Shown: positions 17,066 to 26,098 of the stretch, piece by piece
How the letters are laid out: every line of letters begins with the position of its first letter
How positions within the stretch are numbered: position 1 is the first letter of the stretch
Assembly (NCBI RefSeq): GCF_011927695.1
Contig: NZ_JAATJE010000002.1
Location: forward strand, 544,001-608,000
Length of the DNA: 64,000 nucleotides
Direction of reading: 5' to 3'
Origin: Sphingomonas jejuensis
GTDB taxonomy: Bacteria; Pseudomonadota; Alphaproteobacteria; Sphingomonadales; Sphingomonadaceae
Position numbers and translations under genes: made by a program
Notes under the pieces: model-generated
Seen by the model: only the letters and a program-made list of their open reading frames with translations
What the model was told of the DNA's origin: nothing
The model's database searches: none

Positions 17066-18336
17066 TGGATCATTTCGAGGTTCGCGACGGTCGCATGTTC
17101 GTGGAGGACGTGTGCCTGGATGAGATCGCTGATGCGGTCGGCACGCCGGTCTATGTCTACTCCACCGCGACGCTTGAGCGACATGCGGCTGTTTTCCGCC
17201 AGGCAGTCGCCGGGCTGGGGCGCGGCGACCCGCTCGTCGCCTTTGCGGTCAAGGCCAATCCAAATGGCGCCGTGCTCGCGACGCTCGGCCGCGCGGGGCT
17301 GGGCGCCGATGTGGTGTCGGGCGGTGAGGTCGCACGCGCCCGGGCCGCCGGCATCGCCGCCGATCGCATCCTCTTTTCCGGGGTGGGAAAGACCGCGGCG
17401 GAGATGCGGGACGGGCTTGAGGCCGGGATCCTCCAGTTCAACCTGGAGTCGCAGGAGGAAGCGCGGCTGTTGTCGGAGGTCGCCGTCGCCGCCGGGCGGA
17501 CGGCAGACATCGCCTTTCGCATCAATCCGGACGTCGACGCCGGAACGCACGCCAAGATCTCGACCGGCCGGGCCGACAACAAGTTCGGCATTCCGGCGGC
17601 GGATGCGCGCGCCGCCTATGCGACTGCCGCGTCCCTGCCAGGGCTGCGCGTCACCGGCGTCACCGTTCACATCGGTAGCCAGCTGTTCGACCTGGCGCCG
17701 CTTGCCGCAGCGTTCGGCCGGCTCGGAACCCTGATCGGGCAGCTGCGGGCGGACGGTCACCATATTGAGCTGGCCGACCTGGGCGGAGGATTGGGCGTCC
17801 CTTACGACCCCGCGCTTCCACCGCCACCGACGCCGGCCGATTATGGCGCAATGGTCGCGCAGGCGACCGCAGGGTGGGATCTCCGTCTCGCCTTCGAACC
17901 CGGCCGGCTGATCGTCGGCAATGCCGGTGTGCTGCTTGCCAGCGTGGTCCGGGTGAAGCCCGGTGCCGAACATCCGTGGGTGATCGTGGATGCTGGCATG
18001 AACGACCTGATCCGACCCAGCCTCTACGACGCCTGGCACGACATCCGTGCCGTCCGGCCGACCGGCGCGCGCTGGATGGCCAATGTCGTGGGTCCCGTGT
18101 GCGAAAGCGGTGACACCTTCGCAACGGCACGGGAGATGGACCAGGTGGGCGAGGGCGACCGCGTCGCCTTCATGACGGCAGGTGCCTATGCCGCGACGAT
18201 GGCCAGCACCTACAACAGCCGACCGCTGACGCCGGAGGTGCTCGTGTCCGGCAGCCGCTGGGCGGTGGTGCGAGAGCGCCAGTCGCTGCGGGAGATGATT
18301 GCGGCCGAACGTCGACCGGACTGGCTGACGGCATGA
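17065..18336 (+). CDS. lysA: Diaminopimelate decarboxylase
   Basis: PLP-dependent fold-III decarboxylase making L-lysine from meso-diaminopimelate. It has 423 residues. Key motifs: VAFAVKANPN with the PLP lysine, HIGSQLFD, the phosphate-binding DLGGGLGVPY, EPGRLIVGNAG, and GPVCESGDTFA with the catalytic cysteine. The ATG overlaps the lipoprotein stop (TGATG) and the stop overlaps zntB (ATGA). Confidence 0.96.
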   Translation: MDHFEVRDGRMFVEDVCLDEIADAVGTPVYVYSTATLERHAAVFRQAVAGLGRGDPLVAFAVKANPNGAVLATLGRAGLGADVVSGGEVARARAAGIAADRILFSGVGKTAAEMRDGLEAGILQFNLESQEEARLLSEVAVAAGRTADIAFRINPDVDAGTHAKISTGRADNKFGIPAADARAAYATAASLPGLRVTGVTVHIGSQLFDLAPLAAAFGRLGTLIGQLRADGHHIELADLGGGLGVPYDPALPPPPTPADYGAMVAQATAGWDLRLAFEPGRLIVGNAGVLLASVVRVKPGAEHPWVIVDAGMNDLIRPSLYDAWHDIRAVRPTGARWMANVVGPVCESGDTFATAREMDQVGEGDRVAFMTAGAYAATMASTYNSRPLTPEVLVSGSRWAVVRERQSLREMIAAERRPDWLTA

Positions 18337-19286
18337 AGGCAATGGCCTGGCGCCTGTGCGACGGCGCGCCGCAGACGGTGTCGCCGGAAGCGGCGGTGGA
18401 GCCCTGCGAAGGGCTGTCCTGGGTTCATCTGGAGGGCAGCGACCAGAGCATTCCAGATTGGCTGCGTGACACGGCGAAGCTCCCGTCGATCGTGATCGGC
18501 GCGCTGACGGCCACAGAGACCCGGCCACGCTGCGAGCCGATGGAGGAGGGCGCGATCGTCAACCTCCGCGGGCTTGCCGCCAATCCGGAGGAGGCAGCGG
18601 ATTCGTTGGCGTCGGTGCGGATGTACGTGACGCGCGGCCGGGTGGTGTCCGTGTCGCGCGTGACCCTGTCGGCGCTTCCGGCCGTCCAGGCGAAGATGGA
18701 GGAAGGCAAGCTCAACGATCCCGGCGACCTCGTCACCGCGATCGCGGTGGCCATCACCAAGCTTCTCGACCCCGATGTGGCTGCATTGGGAGATTCGCTC
18801 GATGCGTGCGAAATCGAGCTGGATGCGCGTGACAGCTGGCGCTTCCGGCGGGCCGTTTCGGCGGCGCGGCGCACCGCGATCGACTATCGCCGTTTCGTCC
18901 AGCCGCAACGCGACGCCCTGGAGCGGCTGGCGGGGCTGGAGGTCGGCTGGCTCGATGCATCGGACCGCCAGCATATCGCCGAAGCGGGAGACCGCTTCGC
19001 CCGCATGACGGAGGAGCTGGAAAGCATCCGCGAGCGTGCGGCCCTGATGCACGATCAGCTGACCGACATGCGGGCGGAACTGCTCGACACACGATCGCTG
19101 CTGGTGGCCGTGGTGGCGCTGATCTTCCTGCCGCTGACCTTTGTGACGGGGCTGCTCGGCATGAACGTGGCCGGCATCCCCTATGCCGACGAACCCTGGG
19201 CTTTCAGCGCTGTCGTCGGGATATGCGTGCTGATGGCGGCCGGGCTGGGCGGCTATTTCATCCGAGCGCACTGGTTCCGGCGCTGA
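18333..19286 (+). CDS. zntB: Zinc transporter ZntB (CorA family)
   Basis: CorA-superfamily pentameric metal channel, 317 residues. The long soluble N-terminal domain (about 1-250, coiled-coil helix ending MHDQLTDMRAELLDTR) is followed by two transmembrane helices with the GMN motif, here GLLGMNVAGIPYA. GMN-V-x-GIP with a short loop marks ZntB rather than the Mg-type CorA. Fourth gene of the argH operon, overlapping lysA by four bases. Confidence 0.88.
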   Translation: MKAMAWRLCDGAPQTVSPEAAVEPCEGLSWVHLEGSDQSIPDWLRDTAKLPSIVIGALTATETRPRCEPMEEGAIVNLRGLAANPEEAADSLASVRMYVTRGRVVSVSRVTLSALPAVQAKMEEGKLNDPGDLVTAIAVAITKLLDPDVAALGDSLDACEIELDARDSWRFRRAVSAARRTAIDYRRFVQPQRDALERLAGLEVGWLDASDRQHIAEAGDRFARMTEELESIRERAALMHDQLTDMRAELLDTRSLLVAVVALIFLPLTFVTGLLGMNVAGIPYADEPWAFSAVVGICVLMAAGLGGYFIRAHWFRR

Positions 19287-19304
19287 CGGTTGCGAGCCGG
19301 CGGC

Positions 19305-21983
19305 TCAGCCGCTGTTGCGCAGTGCGGTCGCGATGGCGTTGATCGAGAGCTGGATCCCCTCGGCCACGCGATCGTCGGACTCTCCGGACCGGTACCGCTT
19401 CAAAAGCTCGATCTGCAGCAGGTTGAGCGGCTCGATATAGGGCAGGCGCAGGCGGATGGAGCGGTCCAGCGCCTCGTTGTGCTCGAGCAGGCGCGATTGG
19501 CCGGTCGCGTCGAGCAGCGCGTCATGCGCCTGCGTCCACCCATCGCGAATCCTGCCGAAGATCGCATCGCGCAGCCGATCGTCCTCGACCAGGCCGGCAT
19601 AGCGCGCAGCGATGCCCATGTCGGACTTGGCGAGCACCATCTCCATGTTGGCAAGCGCGGAGCGCAGGAAGGGCCAGCCCACCGCCATGTCGCGCAGCAG
19701 CGCCTTGTCCTCGAAGGCGGCCATGGCCTGACCCACCCCGTACCATCCCGGCAGCATGACGCGCGCCTGTGCCCAGCTGAACACCCAGGGGATCGCGCGC
19801 AGATCCTCGATCCGTTCCGACTTCGTGCGGCTGGCGGGGCGCGAACCAATCTTCAGGCTCGCGATCTCGCGCACGGGCGTCATCTGCCGGAACAGCGTGG
19901 TGAAGCCGTCCGTCTCGTAGACAAGGCCGCGATAGGCGCGGAAGGCGTGATCCGACAGCGACGTCATGGCGGCTTCGAAGCGCCTGACATCGGTGTCGCT
20001 GACCTGTGCCGGCTCCAGCGTGGCGACGATCGTGGCGGACGCCATCGCCTCCAGGTTGGTCATGGTGCTGTCGCGCGTGCCATATTTGGCTGCGATCACC
20101 TCGCCCTGCTCGGTGATGCGGATGCGGCCCTGCACCGTGCCACGAGGTTGCGCCAGGATCGCGGCATAGGATGAGCCGCCTCCCCGCCCGACCGCGCCGC
20201 CGCGACCGTGGAACAACTGCATGGCGACGCCGGCTTCCTCCAGCACCGGCTTCAGCGCACGGGATGCGACATCCAGCGACCAGGTGGAGGTCAGGTAGCC
20301 GCCGTCCTTGTTGCTGTCCGAGTAGCCGATCATCACTTCCTGATGCCCGCGCGCGGTGACGATGGCGGCGACCTCCGGCAGCGACAGCCAGGCGCGCATG
20401 ATGTCGGGCGCTGCCTCCAGGTCGCCGATCGTCTCGAACAGCGGGATCGGCATCACCGCCGACAGGCCGGCTTCCTTCAGCAGCAGCGTCACTTCGAGAA
20501 GGTCGGACACCGACTTGGCCATCGACACGATGGAATGGGCGATGCAGGCCGCGCCGTAGCGCTTCCGGGTTTCGGCAGCCGCGCGGAAGATGGCGAGTTC
20601 CCCGGCGGTTTCGTCGCCATAGTCATGCTCGGGCACGGTCAGCGGACGGGGAGAGGCAATCTCCGGACGGAGGATCGCCACGCGCGCGTCCTCATCCAGT
20701 GCGAGGTAATCGTCGCACACGCCCGCGGCCTTCAGCAGCTCGGCCACCGTTCGTTCGTGCACCGCGCTGTTCTGGCGCATGTCGAGCGTCGCCAGGTGGA
20801 AGCCGAAGGTGTCCACCGCGCGGATGAGGCGGCCAAGGGCGCCGCCGCCGCCAAGCGCCTCGGTGCTGTCGGACAGGGACCGGGCGATCGCGACCAGATC
20901 CGCGCGCAGCTCGGCCGGGTCGGCATAGCGCTCCCCGACCCCGCGCGCCGGACGCGGTGCAGGCCCGCCGGCCAGAGCCGCGCGGGTGGCGGACAGCCGT
21001 GCATAGATGCCGGTGAGGGCGCGCCGGTAGGGCTCGTCCTGGCGGCTCGGGGCATCGTCGCCGCTCCTGTCGGCCAGCGTCTGCACGGCCGCGCTTGCCG
21101 CCGCGAGTTCGTTGGAGATGGACAGCTCGGCACCGAGCGCGTGCAGCTGGTCGAGATAGCTGTCGATGGCTGCGGCGGACGCATGCGCCATGGCAGAGCG
21201 TAACGCATCCGCGGTGACGAAGGGATTGCCGTCCCGATCGCCGCCGATCCAGGTTCCGGGGCGAAGAAAGCTTGCCGGCCGGGCGCCGAGAGCCCGTTCC
21301 CAGCGAGCGTAAAGTGCGGGCAGCGCCGGCAGGAAGCTGTCGCGCAGGTAGGACAGGGCGGTTTCCGCTTCGTCCGCAACCGGCATGCGTTCCCGCCGGA
21401 TCGGGCGCGTCTGCCACAGCAAGGCCACCTGACGGTGGATCGCGTCGGCCAGCAGGTCGCCATCCGGCGTCTCTTCCGCCCCGCTGTCGCGCAACCGCAT
21501 CAGCGTGGCGATGCGGTTGCGGTGGTCGATCATCGACTTGCGCCGGACCTCCGTCGGATGCGCGGTCAGCACCGGCGAGACCAGCGCCTTGTCCAGCATC
21601 GCGACAATGGCGTCGGCATCGACGCCGTTGGCCTTCAGCCGCTCCACCGCCTCCGCAAAGGTCGCACCTGTCTCTGCCGCGATGCCGGCACGATCCTCGG
21701 CCAGGTTGGCGAGCATCGAGAACAGCATGAAGCCGCGAACGAAGGCGAGCGTGTCGTTGAGATCGAGCGCGCCGAGCTCGCTGTCGATCGCGTCGCGCCC
21801 GCCCAGCCCGCGCGCGCGCTCCACGGACGCCTGGCGGATCGCCTCCGTCCGTTCGAACAGCGCATCGCCGCCTTGCGCGCGAATGACGTCGCCAAGGATC
21901 CTGCCGAGAAAGCGGATGTCCGCATTCTGCGCGATCGGCGACGCACGGCCGCCATTTGCGCCGTCAGGCGAGGAGTTCGACAT
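19305..21983 (-). CDS. ppc: Phosphoenolpyruvate carboxylase
   Basis: Anaplerotic enzyme: PEP plus bicarbonate to oxaloacetate. It has 892 residues from ATG 21983. Catalytic motifs: VLTAHPTEVRRKS (essential His), GGDRDGNPFV, GYSDSNKDGGY and FHGRGGAVGRGGG; the end is LRNSG, matching the family's conserved C-terminal (NTG-type) tail. An earlier ATG (22001) is possible. The start lies inside the last 20 bases of the HNH gene, so the two are coupled. Convergent with zntB, with an 18-base gap. Confidence 0.96.
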   Translation of the reverse strand: MSNSSPDGANGGRASPIAQNADIRFLGRILGDVIRAQGGDALFERTEAIRQASVERARGLGGRDAIDSELGALDLNDTLAFVRGFMLFSMLANLAEDRAGIAAETGATFAEAVERLKANGVDADAIVAMLDKALVSPVLTAHPTEVRRKSMIDHRNRIATLMRLRDSGAEETPDGDLLADAIHRQVALLWQTRPIRRERMPVADEAETALSYLRDSFLPALPALYARWERALGARPASFLRPGTWIGGDRDGNPFVTADALRSAMAHASAAAIDSYLDQLHALGAELSISNELAAASAAVQTLADRSGDDAPSRQDEPYRRALTGIYARLSATRAALAGGPAPRPARGVGERYADPAELRADLVAIARSLSDSTEALGGGGALGRLIRAVDTFGFHLATLDMRQNSAVHERTVAELLKAAGVCDDYLALDEDARVAILRPEIASPRPLTVPEHDYGDETAGELAIFRAAAETRKRYGAACIAHSIVSMAKSVSDLLEVTLLLKEAGLSAVMPIPLFETIGDLEAAPDIMRAWLSLPEVAAIVTARGHQEVMIGYSDSNKDGGYLTSTWSLDVASRALKPVLEEAGVAMQLFHGRGGAVGRGGGSSYAAILAQPRGTVQGRIRITEQGEVIAAKYGTRDSTMTNLEAMASATIVATLEPAQVSDTDVRRFEAAMTSLSDHAFRAYRGLVYETDGFTTLFRQMTPVREIASLKIGSRPASRTKSERIEDLRAIPWVFSWAQARVMLPGWYGVGQAMAAFEDKALLRDMAVGWPFLRSALANMEMVLAKSDMGIAARYAGLVEDDRLRDAIFGRIRDGWTQAHDALLDATGQSRLLEHNEALDRSIRLRLPYIEPLNLLQIELLKRYRSGESDDRVAEGIQLSINAIATALRNSG

Positions 21984-22530
21984 CCCAGTAGAGCCAGTCA
22001 TGCCAGCTCTCATGCAGGTGATTGGGCGGGAAAGCACGCCCGTTCTCCTGCAATTGCCAGCTTGTCGGCCGGAACGGCTGAAGGTGGAGCGCCATGCCGG
22101 CCTGCTTGGGCGTACGGCCGCCCTTCTTCAGGTTGCAAGGCGCGCAGGCCGTGGACACATTCTCCCACGTCGTCCTGCCGCCCTGCGCGCGGGGCACCAC
22201 ATGGTCGAACGTCAGGTCCTTCGGCGTGCCGCAATATTGGCAGGCAAAGCGGTCGCGCAGGAACAGATTGAAGCGGGTGAAGGCAGGATGTTCGGACGGG
22301 CGCACATATTGCCGCAGCGCGATCACCGACGGCAGCTTCATGCGCGAGGACGGGCTGCGCACCTCCCGCTCATAGCAGGAGACGATGTCCACCCGCTCCA
22401 GAAACACGGCCTTGACCGCGGTCTGCCAGGGCCAGAGGCTCAGCGGATAATAACTGAGCGGCGTGTAGTCCGCGTTCAGCACCAACGTCGGGCAGCTGTC
22501 CGGGTGCCGGATCAGGTCGGGATGGAACAT
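21964..22530 (-). CDS. HNH endonuclease
   Basis: 188 residues. The N-terminal LVLNADYTPLSYYPLSLWPW and the zinc-type HNH core CQYCGTPKDLTFDHVVPRAQGG, followed by WENVSTACAPCN, are the standard conserved bacterial HNH protein. It is a housekeeping-type nuclease of unclear role and not linked to a restriction system here. ATG 22530 is preceded by GGGGAGGCGAGG, a strong site, which decides the start. Overlaps ppc by 20 bases. Divergent from gluQ. Confidence 0.88.
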   Translation of the reverse strand: MFHPDLIRHPDSCPTLVLNADYTPLSYYPLSLWPWQTAVKAVFLERVDIVSCYEREVRSPSSRMKLPSVIALRQYVRPSEHPAFTRFNLFLRDRFACQYCGTPKDLTFDHVVPRAQGGRTTWENVSTACAPCNLKKGGRTPKQAGMALHLQPFRPTSWQLQENGRAFPPNHLHESWHDWLYWDVELLA

Positions 22531-22585
22531 TGGCCTCGCCTCCCCTTCGTTGCTGCGCCTCCTGCCAAGCGGAGGTGACGGACTC

Positions 22586-23479
22586 ATGACACCATTTCCC
22601 GAGTCGTGCCGTCAAGCGGGGAGTGGCACCAGCCGCTTTGCGCCTAGCCCGACGGGCCCGCTCCATCTGGGTCATGCGGCATCGGCGTTGATGGCGCATG
22701 ACGTGGCACGGGCAGCGGGCGGCCGCTTCCTCCTGCGCATCGAGGATATCGACGGCAGCCGATCCCGCCCGGAACATGTCGCCGGCATCCACGCCGATCT
22801 GGCATGGCTGGAGCTGGAACCGGACGCGCCGCCCGTTCTGCAATCGACGCGCCTGCCCGTGTACCGCGCCGTTCTCGACAAGCTTCGCGGCGCCGGGCTG
22901 ATTTACCCCTGCTTCTGCACGCGCGCCGACATCGCGGCCAGCACGTCGGCGCCGCACGGCACTGCCGCCGTCTATCCGGGCACCTGCCGGCATCTTGATC
23001 CCGCGGACCGTGACGAACGGGTCGCAACGATGGCCCATGCCTGGCGACTGGACATGGCAGAGGCGTTGGCTCGAACTGGCCCGCTCCGCTGGCACGATCT
23101 CGCGGTCGGACCAATCGATGCGCGCCCCGATCTCGCCGGTGACGTCGTGCTCGCACGCAAGGACGCGCCCGCGAGCTATCATCTGGCTGCGACGATCGAC
23201 GATGCCTGGCAGGAGATCGGGATCGTCGTGCGCGGTCAGGACCTGTTCGCGGCGACGCATGTGCACCGGTTGCTGCAGGCGCTGCTCGATCTGCCCACCC
23301 CCGCTTACGCCCATCACCCTCTTGTCCGGGGTGCCGACGGCCGCAGGCTGGCCAAGCGCGACGGAGCGGCCGCACTGGCCGATCTCCGCGAGCGCGGCGA
23401 GGATGCGGAAGCGTTGAAAATGCAGCTTCGGCAGACCATGCGCGAGGCTGGATTCGACCCGCGACCTTCCTATATCTAG
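22586..23479 (+). CDS. gluQ: Glutamyl-Q tRNA(Asp) synthetase
   Basis: Truncated GluRS-like enzyme that attaches glutamate to queuosine at position 34 of tRNA(Asp). It has 297 residues. HIGH-type motif FAPSPTGPLHLGHA, zinc-type cysteines (CFCTR and GTC), and the KMSKS equivalent reduced to LAKRDGA. It lacks the anticodon domain of true GluRS, as expected. ATG 22586 follows GGAGG with ten bases spacing. A queuosine-precursor transporter sits at 28443, consistent with queuosine use. Confidence 0.93.
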   Translation: MTPFPESCRQAGSGTSRFAPSPTGPLHLGHAASALMAHDVARAAGGRFLLRIEDIDGSRSRPEHVAGIHADLAWLELEPDAPPVLQSTRLPVYRAVLDKLRGAGLIYPCFCTRADIAASTSAPHGTAAVYPGTCRHLDPADRDERVATMAHAWRLDMAEALARTGPLRWHDLAVGPIDARPDLAGDVVLARKDAPASYHLAATIDDAWQEIGIVVRGQDLFAATHVHRLLQALLDLPTPAYAHHPLVRGADGRRLAKRDGAAALADLRERGEDAEALKMQLRQTMREAGFDPRPSYI

Positions 23480-23482
23480 GCC

Positions 23483-23704
23483 ATGACCACCTTCCTCATC
23501 ATCCTCGTGGTTCTGGCGGCCATCGCGACCCTCGTGGCGCTGGTTCGTGGAATCGTCACGTTCCTCCGCACGACGGAAGCCGATCTGAAAGGCACCGGCG
23601 CGAGCGCGTCCGGGTTGAAACAGAACAAGATGATGATGCAGCGCGTGACCTTTCAGGCTGCTGCCGTGCTGATCGCGGCGCTGGCGCTGCTGCTGTCCCG
23701 TTGA
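23483..23704 (+). CDS. HIG1-like twin-transmembrane protein
   Basis: 73 residues with two membrane helices (about 1-27 and 54-72) joined by a polar loop containing SGLKQNKMMMQRVTFQ, the HIG1-type NKMM-x-x-RV motif. HIG1 relatives associate with cytochrome oxidase; a role here is inference. It starts three bases after gluQ. Confidence 0.75.
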   Translation: MTTFLIILVVLAAIATLVALVRGIVTFLRTTEADLKGTGASASGLKQNKMMMQRVTFQAAAVLIAALALLLSR

Positions 23705-23711
23705 GGTTTCG

Positions 23712-23742
23712 AATCCGTCCATTGATGCAGGTTGGGCGGATT
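23712..23742 (+). terminator. Hairpin after the HIG1-like gene
   Basis: AATCCGTCC (23712-23720) pairs with GGGCGGATT (23734-23742), eight Watson-Crick pairs plus one G-U, seven bases after the stop. No T-run follows. The rest of the gap up to egtB (23868) presumably holds the egtB promoter; I could not fix one. Confidence 0.4.
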
Positions 23743-23867
23743 GTCGCCGCCGCGCTGAAACCCGCGTGAGGATGTGACGTTCTGCGTGTCGGAGAAGCAG
23801 AAGTTTTTCGGTTGAAACCTTAACTAACATCCTGCGTTCCTCTGCCTTGGCGGCGGAGGGAGCATTC

Positions 23868-25136
23868 ATGGCTGTTCAACGGACCCGGCGCGCGTCGCTG
23901 GCGTTGCAGGAGAGATTCCGGTCGACCCGGTCGTTGACGCTGTCGCTGGCGCGGCCGCTGTCCGATGCGGACGCCACCGTTCAGTCGATGCCCGATGCGT
24001 CGCCTGCAAAATGGCATCTGGCGCATACCAGCTGGTTCTTCGAAACCTTCGTGCTGCGCGACCATGTGGCCGGATACGTCCCGTTCGATGCCAGCTACGC
24101 CTTTCTGTTCAACAGCTACTACGAAGCGGAAGGTGCCCGGCACGCGCGTGACCGCCGCGGCATGATTACCCGACCGTCCGTCGACGAGGTCCGCGCCTAT
24201 CGGGCCCATGTCGATGCAGCCATCATCGAAGCCCTGCCGACGCTGCCGGAAGTGGCTTGTGAGCTCGTCTCGCTGGGCTGCCAGCACGAGGAGCAGCATT
24301 GCGAGCTGCTGATCACCGACATTCAGCACCTGCTTCATCAGAACCCGTTGATGCCGGCCCTGTTCGACGCTCCGTCGGCGCTGCCCGCACCCGTCCCGCC
24401 GCCGATCCGCTGGATTACCGGGAAAGAGGGGCTGGTGGAGATCGGCCATAATGGTGACTGCTTCGCCTTCGATTGCGAAGGACCGCGCCACAGCGTCTGG
24501 CTGGCCCCGCATGCGCTCGCCAGCCGTCCGGTGACGAATGGAGAGTGGGCCGACTTCATCGCCGATGGCGGCTACCGCGACCCGCGGCACTGGCTCGCCG
24601 ACGGTTGGTCCTGGGTGAAGGCGGAAGGGGTGGAGGCGCCGCTTTACTGGCAGGCTGACGATGCGGGTCGGTGGCATCGCTTCGGGCTCGACGGGCTCCG
24701 GGCCGTCAATCCCGCTGCGCCGGTCACGCATGTCAGCCTGTTCGAGGCGGATGCCTATGCCAGCTGGGCCGGCGCGCGGCTCCCGACCGAGGCGGAGTGG
24801 GAGTCGGCCGCGAGCGGCCTTGATCCGGATGCCGGCACTTTCCTTGACGACGCAGGCGCGGTGCGCCCGCGGGCGTGCACCGGGGCGGATGGCTTGTGCC
24901 AGATGTTCGGCGACGTGTGGGAATGGACGGGCAGCGCCTATCGGCCGTATCCGGGCTTTCGCGCGGCGGACGGTGCAGTCGGAGAATATAATGGGAAGTT
25001 CATGTCCGGGCAGTTCGTGCTGAGGGGCGGCAGCTGCGCCACGCCGCGGGGGCATGTACGTGCGAGCTACCGCAACTTCTTCTACCCGCACCAGCGCTGG
25101 CAGTTCACCGGCGTGCGTCTGGCGCGCGATCTCTGA
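23868..25136 (+). CDS. egtB: Ergothioneine biosynthesis sulfoxide synthase EgtB
   Basis: Non-haem iron enzyme that joins trimethylhistidine to a cysteine-type thiol with O2. It has 422 residues: N-terminal DinB-like domain with the iron ligands in WHLAHTSWFFE and HEEQHCE (H-x3-H-x-E), and a C-terminal FGE-sulfatase domain (about 190-422) with ARLPTEAEWE, DVWEWTGS, LRGGSC and FTGVRLAR. GGAGGGAG precedes ATG 23868. Overlaps egtD by one base. No egtA or egtC is present nearby. Confidence 0.93.
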   Translation: MAVQRTRRASLALQERFRSTRSLTLSLARPLSDADATVQSMPDASPAKWHLAHTSWFFETFVLRDHVAGYVPFDASYAFLFNSYYEAEGARHARDRRGMITRPSVDEVRAYRAHVDAAIIEALPTLPEVACELVSLGCQHEEQHCELLITDIQHLLHQNPLMPALFDAPSALPAPVPPPIRWITGKEGLVEIGHNGDCFAFDCEGPRHSVWLAPHALASRPVTNGEWADFIADGGYRDPRHWLADGWSWVKAEGVEAPLYWQADDAGRWHRFGLDGLRAVNPAAPVTHVSLFEADAYASWAGARLPTEAEWESAASGLDPDAGTFLDDAGAVRPRACTGADGLCQMFGDVWEWTGSAYRPYPGFRAADGAVGEYNGKFMSGQFVLRGGSCATPRGHVRASYRNFFYPHQRWQFTGVRLARDL

Positions 25137-26098
25137 TGGCGGATCGGGAAGGCGACGACGCCAGCGGCAGCTTCCGGAACGATGTGATTGCGGGCCTTTC
25201 CACGCGGCCGCGCGCGATCCCCGCGCGCTGGTTCTACGACGAGCGCGGATCGGAGCTGTTCGAGGACATCACGCGGCTTCCGGAATATTATCCGACCCGC
25301 GTCGAGACCGAGCTGCTGAGAAGCCGCGCGGGTGACATGGCGGCTGCCGCGGGCTTCGGCCGCGCCGTGGTGGAGTTCGGTTCGGGATCATCGACAAAGA
25401 CGCCCCACCTCCTTCGGGCTGCGCAGCCGGCCGCTTATGTGCTAATCGATATTTCGGGCGATTTCCTGCGTGCCTCCGCCGCGGGCTTGGCGGAGCGCTT
25501 TCCCGACCTCCCCATCCATCCGCTGGAGGCGGACTTCATGCGGCCCTATCGGCTGCCTGCCGCCGTTTCCGACCTGCCGAAGCTCGGTTTTTTCCCGGGA
25601 TCGACGATCGGCAACATGGTTCCGCGGTCCGCGGTCGACCTTCTCCGGCGCATGCGTGACGTGCTTGGCGAAGGTGCGGCATTGCTGATCGGCATGGACC
25701 GGGTGAAGAGCCCCGACATCCTCGTTCCCGCCTATGACGATGCTGCCGGGGTGACGGCGGCCTTCAACCTCAACCTCCTCCACCGCATCAACAAGGAGCT
25801 TGGCGGGACGATTCCGATCGACCATTTCCGCCACCGCGCGATCTGGAACGACCCGATGGCGCGGATCGAGATGCATCTGGAAGCGACCCGGGACGTGTCG
25901 TTCGACGTGGACGGTCGGTCGTTCGAAATGGCGGCCGGCGAGACCATCCACACCGAGAACAGCCACAAATATGGGCCGCGCGACGCCCGGCTTCTGCTCC
26001 GCGCCGGCGGATGGACGCCGATCGACGAATGGACGGACGAGGAAGATCAGTTCGCCGTGCTGCTGGCGGAGGCGCGCCCGCGCCGCGCGGCGCCCTAG
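25136..26098 (+). CDS. egtD: L-histidine N-alpha-methyltransferase EgtD
   Basis: SAM-dependent enzyme that trimethylates histidine to hercynine, the substrate of EgtB. It has 320 residues. Hallmarks: RWFYDERGSELFEDITRLPEYYPTR at the start (shown here as its core YDERGSELFE), the SAM site VEFGSGSSTKT, FFPGSTIGN, and ENSHKY. Coupled to egtB by TGATG. Its TAG stop is interlocked with the stop of the convergent gene (CTAG at 26095-26098). Confidence 0.95.
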   Translation: MADREGDDASGSFRNDVIAGLSTRPRAIPARWFYDERGSELFEDITRLPEYYPTRVETELLRSRAGDMAAAAGFGRAVVEFGSGSSTKTPHLLRAAQPAAYVLIDISGDFLRASAAGLAERFPDLPIHPLEADFMRPYRLPAAVSDLPKLGFFPGSTIGNMVPRSAVDLLRRMRDVLGEGAALLIGMDRVKSPDILVPAYDDAAGVTAAFNLNLLHRINKELGGTIPIDHFRHRAIWNDPMARIEMHLEATRDVSFDVDGRSFEMAAGETIHTENSHKYGPRDARLLLRAGGWTPIDEWTDEEDQFAVLLAEARPRRAAP

